A stretch of 16,600 bases of DNA from Spirochaetales bacterium (GTDB lineage Bacteria; Spirochaetota; Spirochaetia; ARS1246), in assembly GCA_002688185.1 (NCBI GenBank), contig NZCE01000047.1:1-16600 (forward strand), in the 5' to 3' direction. A program made the translations under genes and the position numbers. The notes beneath the pieces were generated by a model that saw nothing but the letters and a program-made list of their open reading frames with translations, was not told the origin of the DNA and ran no database searches. This document shows positions 6,974-15,137 of this stretch, in pieces (positions within the stretch are counted from its first letter, which is position 1; every line of letters starts with the position of its first letter).

Positions 6974-8179
6974 TTACTCGAGGTAAGACTCCCCTTCTAT
7001 AAAGGCCCTGATCCGTTCCATGGCCGGCTCCAGAACTGAAAAATCTGAAGCGCAGCACAACCGTACCGATCCTTCGCCGCCCTTTCCAAAGGCGATACCC
7101 GGAGCGACAGACACCTGAGCTTTTTCTAAAAGCGCTTTTGCAAAGGCAAAGGAATCGGTGATGCCCTCGATCCGTGGAAATAAATAAAATGCCCCGGCGG
7201 GTTTTGCCACCCGGACTAAATTGAGTTCTTCAATCGCCTTATAGCAGTATTCTACTCGTTTATGCAGTACTTCCGCCATATCAATTATTTCCTGGTCATC
7301 TCCCCCAAGAGCTATCTCCCCGGCTCGCTGGACCATGGCGGCGGCATGAGAAACAATAAACTCGTTGAGTTGAGCCGCTTTGTGCGCCAGATCTCCGCGG
7401 CTTACGATCCACCCGAGACGCCAGCCTGTCATGCAGTAGGTTTTTGAAAACGACTGAGCTACAATTACAGCATCGTCTCTGGTGCATAGCCGCAAGATAG
7501 ACGGCGCCGCGCTACCTTTATAATAGATACGCTCATACACCTCATCGGCTAAGAGCCACAATCGGTGTCTCCGGCAGTATTCAAGCAACCGGCGCTGATC
7601 ATCAAGAGTCGCGGCCCACCCCAGCGGATTAGATGGCGATGTATAGGCCAGCAACCTCGTACGGGGACTGATCGCAGTCTCGAGGGCTTCAAAATCAATC
7701 TCAAATCCTTCCGACATTGTAAGAAAGGGAACTTCTACCGCGCGGCCGCCGTACATATTTACTATGGCTTTAGCGTTGGGCCAATTTGGTGACAATATTA
7801 TCGCTTCATCTCCCGGATCAATCACGCAACGGATAGCCACGTTGAGAGCCTGCACCCCGGATGCCGTCACCACGATCTCAAACCGCGGATCAATCGTTAC
7901 ATCATGGATTTCTGAATATTTGTCGGCAATTGCGGCTCGCAAACCCGGGAGACCCGCATTTTCAGTATAGAAGAGATATCCTTCATCCAAAGCGGCAACG
8001 GCCGCGTCTCTGATATACCGAGGCGTCGGCATGTTGGATTCACCAAAATGCAGCTGCAGCACGTCCTCCATAGCAAAAACAATGTTTGCCAATTCTCGTA
8101 TACGCGATGGCTCAACGGATTCCAATGAGCGTGCGATAGGAACGTTCTGAATATTCGGGGCCTCGGGATCCGTGTGCAT
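6974..8179 (-). CDS. class I/II pyridoxal-phosphate aminotransferase
   Basis: A 401-residue fold-type I aminotransferase. ATG 8179 is preceded by AGGAG inside a palindrome. Key residues are present: the cofactor-stacking region ASGVQALN (106-113), N184 (SPSNPLG), D212 (ADEVY) pairing with the pyridine nitrogen, the Schiff-base lysine K246 in SFSKTYCMTGWRLGW, phosphate-binding R254 and substrate carboxylate-binding R373 (GSVRLCC). This is the aspartate-aminotransferase-like pattern, so the amino donor or acceptor is probably an alpha-amino/alpha-keto acid and not a nucleotide sugar (those use the DegT type). It is the first gene of a two-gene minus operon with the lactonase-like amidohydrolase. 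The context suggests a keto acid from the breakdown pathway is aminated, or an amino-bearing intermediate deaminated. Specificity cannot be read from sequence. Confidence 0.92.
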   Translation of the reverse strand: MHTDPEAPNIQNVPIARSLESVEPSRIRELANIVFAMEDVLQLHFGESNMPTPRYIRDAAVAALDEGYLFYTENAGLPGLRAAIADKYSEIHDVTIDPRFEIVVTASGVQALNVAIRCVIDPGDEAIILSPNWPNAKAIVNMYGGRAVEVPFLTMSEGFEIDFEALETAISPRTRLLAYTSPSNPLGWAATLDDQRRLLEYCRRHRLWLLADEVYERIYYKGSAAPSILRLCTRDDAVIVAQSFSKTYCMTGWRLGWIVSRGDLAHKAAQLNEFIVSHAAAMVQRAGEIALGGDDQEIIDMAEVLHKRVEYCYKAIEELNLVRVAKPAGAFYLFPRIEGITDSFAFAKALLEKAQVSVAPGIAFGKGGEGSVRLCCASDFSVLEPAMERIRAFIEGESYLE

Positions 8180-8186
8180 ACTGCGA

Positions 8187-8203
8187 TTTCTCCTCAGGAG
8201 AAA
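8187..8203. promoter_or_regulatory. perfect 17-bp palindrome overlapping the aminotransferase ribosome-binding site
   Basis: TTTCTCCT, one central base, then AGGAGAAA: eight perfectly paired bases on each side. It lies in the 116-bp spacer between the divergent aminotransferase and glycosidase genes. The AGGAG that serves the aminotransferase start falls inside it. As DNA it is operator-like; as RNA it could form a six-pair hairpin with a five-base loop that hides the ribosome-binding site. Confidence 0.4.
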
Positions 8204-8295
8204 AATCTACCATAGGGCATGGAGCGATGTACACCCGATCCGCCTTGACCACCGTTGCCGGCGTCGGCTACCCTGTTTTGTAATAGGAGACGGAT

Positions 8296-10275
8296 ATGGC
8301 AACCTGGCACGACAACGCTTTTTTTGGAATGCATTATGATTTGCACGCATCGCGGTACGATACCGAGCTCGGGTCCGCATTGACTGAAGAACACCTGAGG
8401 GATCGCATGCAGCAGATAAAACCCGACTGGATTCACTGTGATTGTAAAGGGCATCCCGGATGGACCAGTTGGCCGACAGATATTGGATCAACATCGCCGG
8501 GGGTGGTAAAAGACGCCCTTAAGATACATAGAACCGTAACCAAGGAAATGGGTATAAAGCTGGGGATGCATTATTCGGGAGTAATCGATGAGCGAGCTAC
8601 CGCTCTGCATCCTGAATGGCTGCAGATAGAAGCTAACGGCCTACCAAACACCCGGGGTATTACCTGCAGACAGAGCGGCTACCTTACCGAGCTGATGATA
8701 CCGCAGATGCTGGAATTGGTGGAAAAATACGATGTAGACGGGTTTTGGGTTGACGGGGAGAATTGGGGATCAAAGCCCTGCTGGTGCAACCGCTGCATTA
8801 AGGCGTTCAGAGAAAAGACGAGCATCAAGGTCGTGCCGAGAAAGCCGGAGGACGAGACGTGGCACGACTGGCTCGCATTTCACCGGCAACAATTTGTCGA
8901 CCATGTTACCGCCTACGCTAACGCGATCCATGAGAAAAAGCCAGAGTGCGCCGTTTGCAGCAATTGGATGTACACCGTTCGACAACCCGAGCCTATTAGC
9001 GCACCGGTGGATTACCTGAGCGGCGACTATACCTATGATTGGGGATCCTACCGCGCGGCCTTAGAAGGAAGGATGCTCGACGGGCGGGGAAGGAGCTGGG
9101 ACTTGATGGTCTGGGGCTTTAGCATTGTATTTGCGCCCGGGCACGAGGCCCAAGGTATCTATCAGAGTAAGAATGCCGTGCATCTCAAACAGGAGGTGGC
9201 GGAGGTTATCGCCCTCGGCGGGGGCCTAATGATTTACGTTCAGCCTGAGCGCAACGGCAGACTTGTTGGATGGCAACACGACGTGTATGCGGAAGTTGGG
9301 GATTTTGCCAGAGAACGGAAAGAGCTTTGTTTTAAGACTGCGTCTGCATCAGAGGCGGCGGTTCTGCATCCGGCAAGCTCGTATTATCGGCACAACGATC
9401 CGCTCTTCAACTACGGCCGGACCATCTCTCCGGTGGAGGGTGCCCTGCACGCGTTGCTGGAGAATCATTTTTCTACCGATCTCATAACAGAAGAATCTAT
9501 GCCTGCAGACACAGAAAAATATAGGCTTATCGTGGTACCGGAGAGGGAACATCTTGGGGCAGAGCTGGTTGCGCAGCTACGCGGGTATGTTGAGGCCGGC
9601 GGGCATATTGTTATGAGCGGCAGCCATCTGTGCACGGACTATCCGGAGCTTGTGGGCGCATCGTTTGACGATGAGTTCAACCGCGGCCGTGATGACAGAT
9701 TTTTCGCCCTTGCCTCAGGCAGCGAATCCGTGGCGTATGCCGGAAGCTGGTGCGCAGTGAAGCCGGGGGAGCTTACAGAAGTTCTGCGATATAGGCTCAA
9801 CAGCCGTGAGCCGGATGACAGGGACGAGTCGTGGCCGGCAATCACCCGCAGGACCGTCGGAAAAGGCACGGTAACCGCAATACACGGTCCCTTCTTTTGG
9901 AATTACTCACTCAGGCATTATCCCGGCGTTAGACGACTCCTGCGGGAGCTTATTGATGGTTTGGATATTGACTGGAAAATATCGTTAAAAGCCGGTCCTG
10001 AGATTGAGCTTATTGCGAGAAAGCGCAAAAGACGCCTACTCATAAACCTGCTCAACCGCGGCGCGGGGGAAACGCTGATGCCTGAAAGGGTGATGATAGA
10101 GTCCCTCCCACCGGCACGTGATGTGTCGGTCAAAGTGCAGCTTGCGGGGGAGCCCGCCCGAGTGCTCCGTCAACCGGGTAACCAAGATGCGGCATGGCAA
10201 TTTGAGGCCGGTGTGCTAACGATTGACGTTCACGAAGTCCCGATCCACGAAATTTTGGAAATAGTACTCGATTAG
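8296..10275 (+). CDS. intracellular glycoside-hydrolase-like protein (GHL6/GH29-like barrel plus GH42-type middle domain)
   Basis: A 659-residue protein starting at ATG 8296 after GGAG (8286-8289). The N-terminal part (about 1-330) looks like a TIM barrel of the hypothetical glycosyl hydrolase 6 / alpha-L-fucosidase-like group: GMHYDLHASRYD (11-22), HCDCKGHPGWTSWPT (47-61), LGMHYSG (89-95) and the strand-4 motif DVDGFWVDGENW (146-157), with D153 the likely catalytic acid and E155 close by. Straight after it comes C162-W-C164-N-R-C167, a cysteine cluster seen at this place in such proteins and probably structural or metal-binding. About 340-560 resembles the beta-galactosidase trimerisation (flavodoxin-like) domain, with VVPEREHLGAELVAQLRGYV and GGHIVMSGSHL. 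A short beta-rich domain ends the protein. There is no signal peptide, so it acts in the cytoplasm on imported oligosaccharides or glycosides. It is divergent from the aminotransferase. Bond specificity is unknown. Confidence 0.78.
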   Translation: MATWHDNAFFGMHYDLHASRYDTELGSALTEEHLRDRMQQIKPDWIHCDCKGHPGWTSWPTDIGSTSPGVVKDALKIHRTVTKEMGIKLGMHYSGVIDERATALHPEWLQIEANGLPNTRGITCRQSGYLTELMIPQMLELVEKYDVDGFWVDGENWGSKPCWCNRCIKAFREKTSIKVVPRKPEDETWHDWLAFHRQQFVDHVTAYANAIHEKKPECAVCSNWMYTVRQPEPISAPVDYLSGDYTYDWGSYRAALEGRMLDGRGRSWDLMVWGFSIVFAPGHEAQGIYQSKNAVHLKQEVAEVIALGGGLMIYVQPERNGRLVGWQHDVYAEVGDFARERKELCFKTASASEAAVLHPASSYYRHNDPLFNYGRTISPVEGALHALLENHFSTDLITEESMPADTEKYRLIVVPEREHLGAELVAQLRGYVEAGGHIVMSGSHLCTDYPELVGASFDDEFNRGRDDRFFALASGSESVAYAGSWCAVKPGELTEVLRYRLNSREPDDRDESWPAITRRTVGKGTVTAIHGPFFWNYSLRHYPGVRRLLRELIDGLDIDWKISLKAGPEIELIARKRKRRLLINLLNRGAGETLMPERVMIESLPPARDVSVKVQLAGEPARVLRQPGNQDAAWQFEAGVLTIDVHEVPIHEILEIVLD

Positions 10276-10454
10276 TATACTGTATTAAAAATTGCTTGCT
10301 TTTGCGGGCGAATTATTTTATCTCTGAAATGCGCACCTTGAAAAAAGTACAAAATAATTTACAAGTCCGCCGAATAAATACCAAAAAGTTCTAAATTTTC
10401 CAAATCGGTGTCTTTTATGCAGTCTCCTTAAAAATTGTTGTTCGAGAACTCTAG
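10276..10454. other. AT-rich non-coding stretch with an imperfect inverted repeat
   Basis: No gene is seen. 10304-10309 (GCGGGC) can pair with 10365-10370 (GTCCGC, one G-T), and inside that 10311-10319 (AATTATTTT) pairs perfectly with 10351-10359. It may be a degraded terminator after the glycosidase gene, or an insertion scar. There is no clean hairpin-plus-T-tract. GTTCGAGAAC at 10440-10449 is a small perfect palindrome just before the gene fragment that follows. Confidence 0.3.
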
Positions 10455-10924
10455 AACATCCCGTCGTGGATATTCTCAGCCACGCGAACGGCCAATACGT
10501 CACCGGTGTGCAGCAGCTAGGCGGTTCTTTCGGCGACGATATTACGGTGGCGGCGCTCCGGATATCCGCCGACGGCGGAGAGACTTATTATGATATTCCC
10601 TTTGATCCTGCCGCCGTGCAGTGGGCCGTAGAAATCGATACAGCAACATTTGTGGACGGCGAACGAGATGTCCGCATTCAGATAGAGGATACATCCACCA
10701 AATCGGCCGAGAAAAAGCTGCTGCTCTATTTTGATAATCACGCACCGGTGGTGGTCGTCAAAAATCCCCAAGGGTATAAAAGCACTCAATTCAATGATGA
10801 CATCACCATACGGGGTGAAGCCGTTGATTACTCCGGCATCGTCGCCGTTGAAGTTGAGCTCCTCGACGAGGCCGGAAATCCGGTTCAGCAGGTGGATGCC
10901 GACGGTAATCCTACCACCGATCAC
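10455..10924 (+). pseudogene. fragment of an Ig-like repeat surface protein
   Basis: The plus-strand frame here encodes a beta-rich sequence typical of secreted proteins with repeated Ig-like domains. One repeat runs through ADGGETYYDIPF and QWAVEIDTATFVDGERDVRI to LLLYFDNHAPVV; a second begins DDITIRGEAVDYSGIVAVEV and runs into GNPVQQVDADGN. There is no start codon with a ribosome-binding site. The frame enters from AT-rich DNA without a signal peptide, and a GTG at 10466 is only an in-frame valine. After about 10924 the frame stays open to 11179, but the translation loses all Ig-like character because it reads antisense through the binding-protein fragment. This is an internal piece of a larger gene, stranded by recombination. 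The cut points are approximate. Confidence 0.6.
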
Positions 10925-11379
10925 AGGTCTGAACGGTCTTCGGATCGCCGCGCAATATCTACCGTCGGAGCGCCAAAATCAATGGTAAAGTCTATCAATG
11001 GGGTTACATACTCGTTGTTCGGAGTTCCGATTAGCTCGGATTCACCCGAGCCCGAACTCCATGCAAGTACATCAGGCGGCTGGGAACCTTCCAATATTGA
11101 TAGGGCATTTTGGGTAATCTCCGCAGAAGAGGCGGTCTGCACTGTTACGGATGCCGTTTTATTTTCCTGTACGATGTAACCAAGAAGGTCCGCATCTAGC
11201 TGCGCGTTTTGCTCCGCGGTGAGCATAGCGACTACGTTCCTCCGCCCAGCTCTCCCGGATTTCGCGCAACCGGTATACCCGGCAATCATAAAAAAGCAGA
11301 TCAAAATTAAGATTACGCGAGTGCGACGGTCTCGATTGGTCGTAGAATTTCCTCGGCGGCTCCCATTGGGCATTTTCAA
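10921..11379 (-). pseudogene. 5' fragment of a sugar ABC transporter substrate-binding lipoprotein gene
   Basis: The minus-strand frame encodes 152 residues and looks like the first quarter of a family-1 extracellular solute-binding protein (normally about 400-450 residues). A basic start (RDRRTR) precedes a hydrophobic run (VILILICFFMIAGYTGC), which ends in a lipobox-like YTGC whose cysteine would be lipidated. The mature part has the family's opening, AEQNAQLDADLLGYIVQEN, then SVTVQTASSAEITQNALS and GSQPPDVLAW. Homology-like character fades after TPLIDFTIDFG, and the frame stops near 10921 where the Ig-like fragment begins. The frame can start at TTG 11379 or ATG 11373; neither has a convincing ribosome-binding site. 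It lacks most of the ligand-binding fold, so it is not functional. It hints that a sugar importer once stood in or was recombined into this locus. Confidence 0.62.
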
Positions 11380-11433
11380 GGTGTATTTTCGGCTCTATGT
11401 TTGATACTATTCCCCTACTCAAACTGGGGGCAA

Positions 11434-12969
11434 ATGATGAGCGCTGCACCTAATATTTTGTTTATCATCTCCGATCAACACAACGCAAAGGTGATGGGAC
11501 ACCGCGGACATGCTGATGTCAAGACTCCCCATCTCGATAGGTTGGTTGAGGAGGGAGTTCGCTTTACAAACGCGGTAACCCAAAACCCTATTTGCACTCC
11601 CAGTCGTTTGAGTTTTCTCTCGGGTCAGTATTGTTTGAATCACGGTTACTACGGATTATCCGGCCCGCACCCGGACGGACTACCGTCGGTCTTTGGTCAA
11701 TTCAGAGGCCACGGCTATACAACAGCAGCATTCGGCAAGATCCATTGTCCCGAGTATTGGGTTGAGGATGATTGCGATTATTTTCAAGAGACGTATGAGA
11801 ACTGCAGCATCGGCGGCGTGTCCGGCTACAGTGAGTACCTTAAAGATAAGGATCTATTCCATCTGCGCGACGATGCAACAGGCTACGACGCCGATCCGAT
11901 GGTCATACCCGGGCAGCAGTTTGACGGCCGGGTATCAAACCTTGGATATAAAGACTCTGTTGAGGCTTGGATTGTGCGGGAGGCGATTTCGGCAATGGGA
12001 GCCGCCCAAAAAGCCCGGCGGCCTTTTTTTGTACAGGCGAGTTTGCCGCGTCCCCATGCCCGCTACGTACCAAGCGAGCCGTTCTGGTCACTTTACGATG
12101 AAAGCTCAATAAGCCTTCCGCCAAACGCCGACTATGATATGAGCGGCAAAGCTCCGCACATGATTCAATCCGCCGCCGCCTTCCGGACCGGCAATTGGGC
12201 GCTGTTTGAGCCCAAGACATTTGAGGCCGCACGGATGAGAAAGCTCCACGGATACTTAGGGTGCGTGAGCCAGGTCGATCATGCCGTAGGCGAGCTGATG
12301 CAGTGGCTTGAAGATGCCGGCCTGGCCGATGATACCATCCTGATCTACTCATCCGATCACGGTGACTACGCGTGTGAGCACGGTTTAATGGAGAAAGCGC
12401 CTGGAATTTGTGCCGACGCCATCACCCGGATTCCATATATTTGGCGATGGCCCGGGCATTTTGCCGGCGGGAAAGAAGTTACTGAAATCGTTGAAGCAGT
12501 CGACGTGGCAAATACTCTATGCTCGTTGACCGGGTTGCCTCTGCTGGAAACCGCTGACGGGCCGGATTTGTCTCATCTTCTGAACGGAGGCAGCGGAGAG
12601 GTCCATGAAATCGGCGTCACCGAGTTTGCTTTTAGTAAAAGTGTGAGAAAAGGCGATTATCGGCTAGTCTATTACCCGCCGGAGATGTTTCCCGATGAGT
12701 ATCCGGACGGATTTGGCGAATTGTATAATCTGCGACAGGATCCATGGGAGATGCGAAACCTTTTTTTCGCACCAGGCCATCAACTGAAGGTTTCAGAGCT
12801 CAGAGATGATCTTCTCAACTGGCTGATTACAAAAAAACGTCCGAGGACCTCCGCGCCGCACATCCGATTCGAAGGGCCGCAGGCGATTGCCCGTTTTAGA
12901 AATAGCGTGAATCGTGACGGGAAAATACACTCAGACCGACTGCTCGGTAGGCCGATGTCGTATCTGTAG
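11434..12969 (+). CDS. type I (formylglycine-dependent) sulfatase, cytoplasmic
   Basis: A 511-residue S1-family sulfatase. Two adjacent ATGs (11434, 11437) follow GGGGG at 11426-11430; either may be the start. The frame is open to 11401 only through a non-ATG codon. NILFIISDQH (residues 7-16) gives the first calcium ligand D14. C54-T-P-S-R58 is the sulfatase signature in which the cysteine is oxidised to formylglycine by FGE. Other active-site residues are in place: K102 (GKIH), H208 (PRPH), D308-H309 (SSDHGDY) and K321. The C-terminus keeps the GELYNLRQDPWEMRNLF segment, so the gene is full length. There is no signal peptide, implying desulfation of an imported small sulfate ester. The gene stands alone on the plus strand after the broken-gene region. 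The sulfate position attacked cannot be inferred. Confidence 0.92.
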   Translation: MMSAAPNILFIISDQHNAKVMGHRGHADVKTPHLDRLVEEGVRFTNAVTQNPICTPSRLSFLSGQYCLNHGYYGLSGPHPDGLPSVFGQFRGHGYTTAAFGKIHCPEYWVEDDCDYFQETYENCSIGGVSGYSEYLKDKDLFHLRDDATGYDADPMVIPGQQFDGRVSNLGYKDSVEAWIVREAISAMGAAQKARRPFFVQASLPRPHARYVPSEPFWSLYDESSISLPPNADYDMSGKAPHMIQSAAAFRTGNWALFEPKTFEAARMRKLHGYLGCVSQVDHAVGELMQWLEDAGLADDTILIYSSDHGDYACEHGLMEKAPGICADAITRIPYIWRWPGHFAGGKEVTEIVEAVDVANTLCSLTGLPLLETADGPDLSHLLNGGSGEVHEIGVTEFAFSKSVRKGDYRLVYYPPEMFPDEYPDGFGELYNLRQDPWEMRNLFFAPGHQLKVSELRDDLLNWLITKKRPRTSAPHIRFEGPQAIARFRNSVNRDGKIHSDRLLGRPMSYL

Positions 12970-12985
12970 GGGCGTACATCAGCTC

Positions 12986-13006
12986 ATGCGCCGTTGCGGC
13001 GCGCAT
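12986..13006. terminator. GC-rich hairpin between convergent genes
   Basis: In the 38 bp between the convergent sulfatase and small-protein genes, ATGCGC (12986-12991) pairs with GCGCAT (13001-13006). An alternative fold pairs GCGCC (12988-12992) with GGCGC (12998-13002) around a five-base loop. There is no T-tract on either side, so termination is only suggested by position. Confidence 0.3.
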
Positions 13007-13007
13007 C

Positions 13008-13274
13008 TCAACGGGCGCTCGTCTCAAGCACAACCGTGTCGTGATCAAAGAGCCTAGGGAGCCGGATGGAGTTTCCGTTTTTTATCTCGAGTGATTCGCC
13101 GGTGTGGATGCTCAATGCCGAGAGTATCGGTAAATAGTGAAACCACACGTTGCTGACGTTAAACCCCGCCTCGACTAAATGTCTTATATATTCACCGGGG
13201 CCGCCCACCAACGGACGTTGTTCGAGGCCACGAATCCGATAGGCGATAGGAAGATCTGTTTCGGTTTGGCTCAT
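13008..13274 (-). CDS. small protein of unknown function (88 aa)
   Basis: A frame on the minus strand from ATG 13274, preceded by GGGAGG at ideal spacing, encodes 88 residues starting MSQTETDLPIAYRIRG. The frame is open upstream to 13322, but the strong ribosome-binding site decides for 13274. No signal peptide or membrane segment is seen. The last 30 residues (SLEIKNGNSIRLPRLFDHD and TVVLE) recall the final beta-strands of C-terminal domains in glycosidases such as the one at 8296-10275. It may therefore be a stand-alone beta-domain protein or the remnant of a larger glycosidase. It is convergent with the sulfatase and divergent from the UroD-like operon, sharing a 129-bp spacer with an 18-bp palindrome. 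It is probably a real gene because of its start site; the function is unknown. Confidence 0.55.
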   Translation of the reverse strand: MSQTETDLPIAYRIRGLEQRPLVGGPGEYIRHLVEAGFNVSNVWFHYLPILSALSIHTGESLEIKNGNSIRLPRLFDHDTVVLETSAR

Positions 13275-13338
13275 CTCACACCTCCCTGCAAAAAGCATAG
13301 ATGGGCGGAATTCCCGTGTCAAACGAGGAGTGCGAAAC

Positions 13339-13356
13339 GAATTGCCGCGGCAATTC
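13339..13356. promoter_or_regulatory. perfect 18-bp palindrome, candidate operator
   Basis: GAATTGCCGCGGCAATTC is perfectly self-complementary. It lies in the 129-bp spacer between the divergent small-protein gene and the UroD-like operon, 47 bp before the ATG at 13404 and 64 bp from the other start. This is the right place for a dimeric regulator to control one or both directions. No regulator gene is in the window. Confidence 0.45.
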
Positions 13357-13403
13357 TCAACATACCCTCGAGTGTGCTACCCTCTATACGGCAACCAAAC
13401 GAT

Positions 13404-14351
13404 ATGACAGGAAAAGAACGAATTCTGAAAACTATTCAGTTTCAAGAGCCCGACAGACCACCTCATTTTGAAGCGATGTTCGAGTTGGAAAGAGAGGCGT
13501 TTGGTCTTCAATTTCCCCATCGAGACAGCTGGGCGACCATGTCATCGCCGGAAAAGGAGCGGGCCATCCAGTCCTGCATGGACATCTACGAGCGGATAAT
13601 CGAAACTTATGAGTGGGATGCCCTCTCGGTGTATTGGCCGTGGGGTGACCCGGATGGTGTCAGGGCGGCAAAGCGACGTTTTGGCGATGAAATACTCGTC
13701 GGCGGATTCGTGGGAAGCGGCGTGTGGTCTATCGAGCATATAGACGATTGGGACCGGTTTGCCCTTGATGCGATGGAGCACCCGGAAGCGATGCATGCGG
13801 GCGCCGAGACCATGTGCCAAAATGCCATCGAGAAAATAGAAGAGCTGATCGATGCGGGAGCGGACTTTATCTATATGCCGAATGACATTGCATTTAATGC
13901 CGGCCCCTATATTTCACCGACTCAGATGGATGAATATATATTTCCCTATTGGAGACGGCAGGTGGATCGAGTCAAGGAGCTCGGGGCTATTGCATTTATC
14001 CATACAGACGGCGAAATCATGCCAATTCTTGATAGTATCGTTTCCCTCGAAGCACATGTGCTCCAGTCCATCGACCCCATGGCCGGAGTGGATATCGCCG
14101 AGGTTAAGAGGAAAACGTACGGCAAGCTTGCACTCATGGGCAACGTTCAATGTAATTTGCTGCAGGAGGGACCCGATGAGGCCATCAAAACCTCGGCCCT
14201 CTATTGCCTTAATCACGGTGCGCCCGGAGGAGGATATATCTATGGTACGTCGAATACGATTTTCCCTGGTATGCCCCTAAAAAATTACCACCTTATGCTA
14301 TCAGTATTCAGGGAATGGGCAAACGCTCGGCCTGGAGGCGCTCAGGCCTAG
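13404..14351 (+). CDS. uroporphyrinogen decarboxylase (URO-D) superfamily protein, non-haem role likely
   Basis: A 315-residue protein. The frame is open upstream to 13179, but MTGKERILKTIQFQEPDRPP is the standard start of this family, so ATG 13404 is chosen although no clear ribosome-binding site precedes it. Family landmarks are FIHTDGEIMPILD (198-210), SIDPMAGVDI (222-231), LMGNVQCNLL (244-253) and GAPGGGYIYGTSN (272-284). Where corrinoid methyltransferases (MtaA/CmuA type) carry a zinc-binding HxCG, this protein has H200-T-D202-G, so zinc-dependent methyl transfer looks unlikely. Such URO-D paralogues are common in catabolic clusters of environmental bacteria with no assigned reaction. 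It heads an operon with a nitrilase-family gene 12 bp downstream and a sulfatase after that. The superfamily is sure; the reaction is unknown. Confidence 0.87.
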   Translation: MTGKERILKTIQFQEPDRPPHFEAMFELEREAFGLQFPHRDSWATMSSPEKERAIQSCMDIYERIIETYEWDALSVYWPWGDPDGVRAAKRRFGDEILVGGFVGSGVWSIEHIDDWDRFALDAMEHPEAMHAGAETMCQNAIEKIEELIDAGADFIYMPNDIAFNAGPYISPTQMDEYIFPYWRRQVDRVKELGAIAFIHTDGEIMPILDSIVSLEAHVLQSIDPMAGVDIAEVKRKTYGKLALMGNVQCNLLQEGPDEAIKTSALYCLNHGAPGGGYIYGTSNTIFPGMPLKNYHLMLSVFREWANARPGGAQA

Positions 14352-14363
14352 AGGAACAGAGAT

Positions 14364-15137
14364 ATGAATATATGCCTTGCACAGATTGAAGTAGCTACGG
14401 ATATATCCGCCAATCTCGAAAAAATCGACGAGGCTCTCAGCTACGCAATCGAGCACGATGCCGACATTCTACTCACCCCTGAGGGCTCTCTCAGCGGCTA
14501 TCATAATCAGTTTGACGGGGATGAAGTGGCCGAGGCCCTGGAAACAATAGTGCGCAGGGCAACCGTAAACTCGATGGGTTTGGCGTTGGGCACCTGTTTT
14601 TTTGAGTCCGATGGAAAATGCTACAACCAGATCCGTTTCTACGATAAATCGGGAAATTATCTCGGATTCCACAGCAAAATTCTCCGTTGCGGATCGTGGG
14701 CGGATCCATCGGTGGGAGAGATAACCTATTTCGCCTGCACAGATCTCAACGTGTTTGATTTTCACGGTGTGCCCGTCGGCGGGCTGATCTGCAACGATCT
14801 GTGGGCCAATCCCGCGTGCACGCCCATGCCGGATCCCCACCTGAGTCAGCAGCTCGCCAATATGGGCGCAAAAATCATTTTCCACGCGGTAAACGGCGGA
14901 AGGAACGACACCGAGTTTTCACGGCGCGTGGTGAGAAACTTTCACGAATCGAATTTGCTTATGCGAGGGCGCTCGGCAAAAGCGCATATTGCTACCGTGG
15001 ACAATTGCGCTCCTGAGCATCTTCGCTGTTCGAGCCAGGGAGGGATTGTCTCGCCTGCGGGCGAGTGGCTTTACAAATTACCCGAAAAAGGGCAGGCCTT
15101 CAGTGTATTCTCCGTGGACACAGAAAAGGAAACCTGA
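14364..15137 (+). CDS. carbon-nitrogen hydrolase (nitrilase superfamily)
   Basis: A 257-residue protein. ATG 14364 follows GAGGA at 14351-14355, which starts on the last base of the upstream stop codon, so translation is probably coupled. The nitrilase-superfamily triad is complete: E40 (LLTPEGSLSGY), K105 (FHSKIL) and C143 (LICNDLWANP). Most relatives are amidases that release ammonia from amides or N-carbamoyl compounds; true nitrilases are rarer. The length is typical of the compact single-domain members. Residues 145-160 (DLWANPACTPMPDPHL) are richer in Pro than usual near the catalytic cysteine. Its stop (TGA, 15135-15137) is separated by one base from the sulfatase TTG start, so all three genes should be expressed together. 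A role in removing an amide or acyl-amino group from the same substrate that is desulfated is plausible but inferred. Confidence 0.88.
   Translation: MNICLAQIEVATDISANLEKIDEALSYAIEHDADILLTPEGSLSGYHNQFDGDEVAEALETIVRRATVNSMGLALGTCFFESDGKCYNQIRFYDKSGNYLGFHSKILRCGSWADPSVGEITYFACTDLNVFDFHGVPVGGLICNDLWANPACTPMPDPHLSQQLANMGAKIIFHAVNGGRNDTEFSRRVVRNFHESNLLMRGRSAKAHIATVDNCAPEHLRCSSQGGIVSPAGEWLYKLPEKGQAFSVFSVDTEKET

Noticed and set aside
10925..11179. Single 237-residue plus-strand gene at 10466-11179
   Set aside because: Only the first part looks like protein. After about 10924 it reads antisense through a binding-lipoprotein fragment on the other strand.
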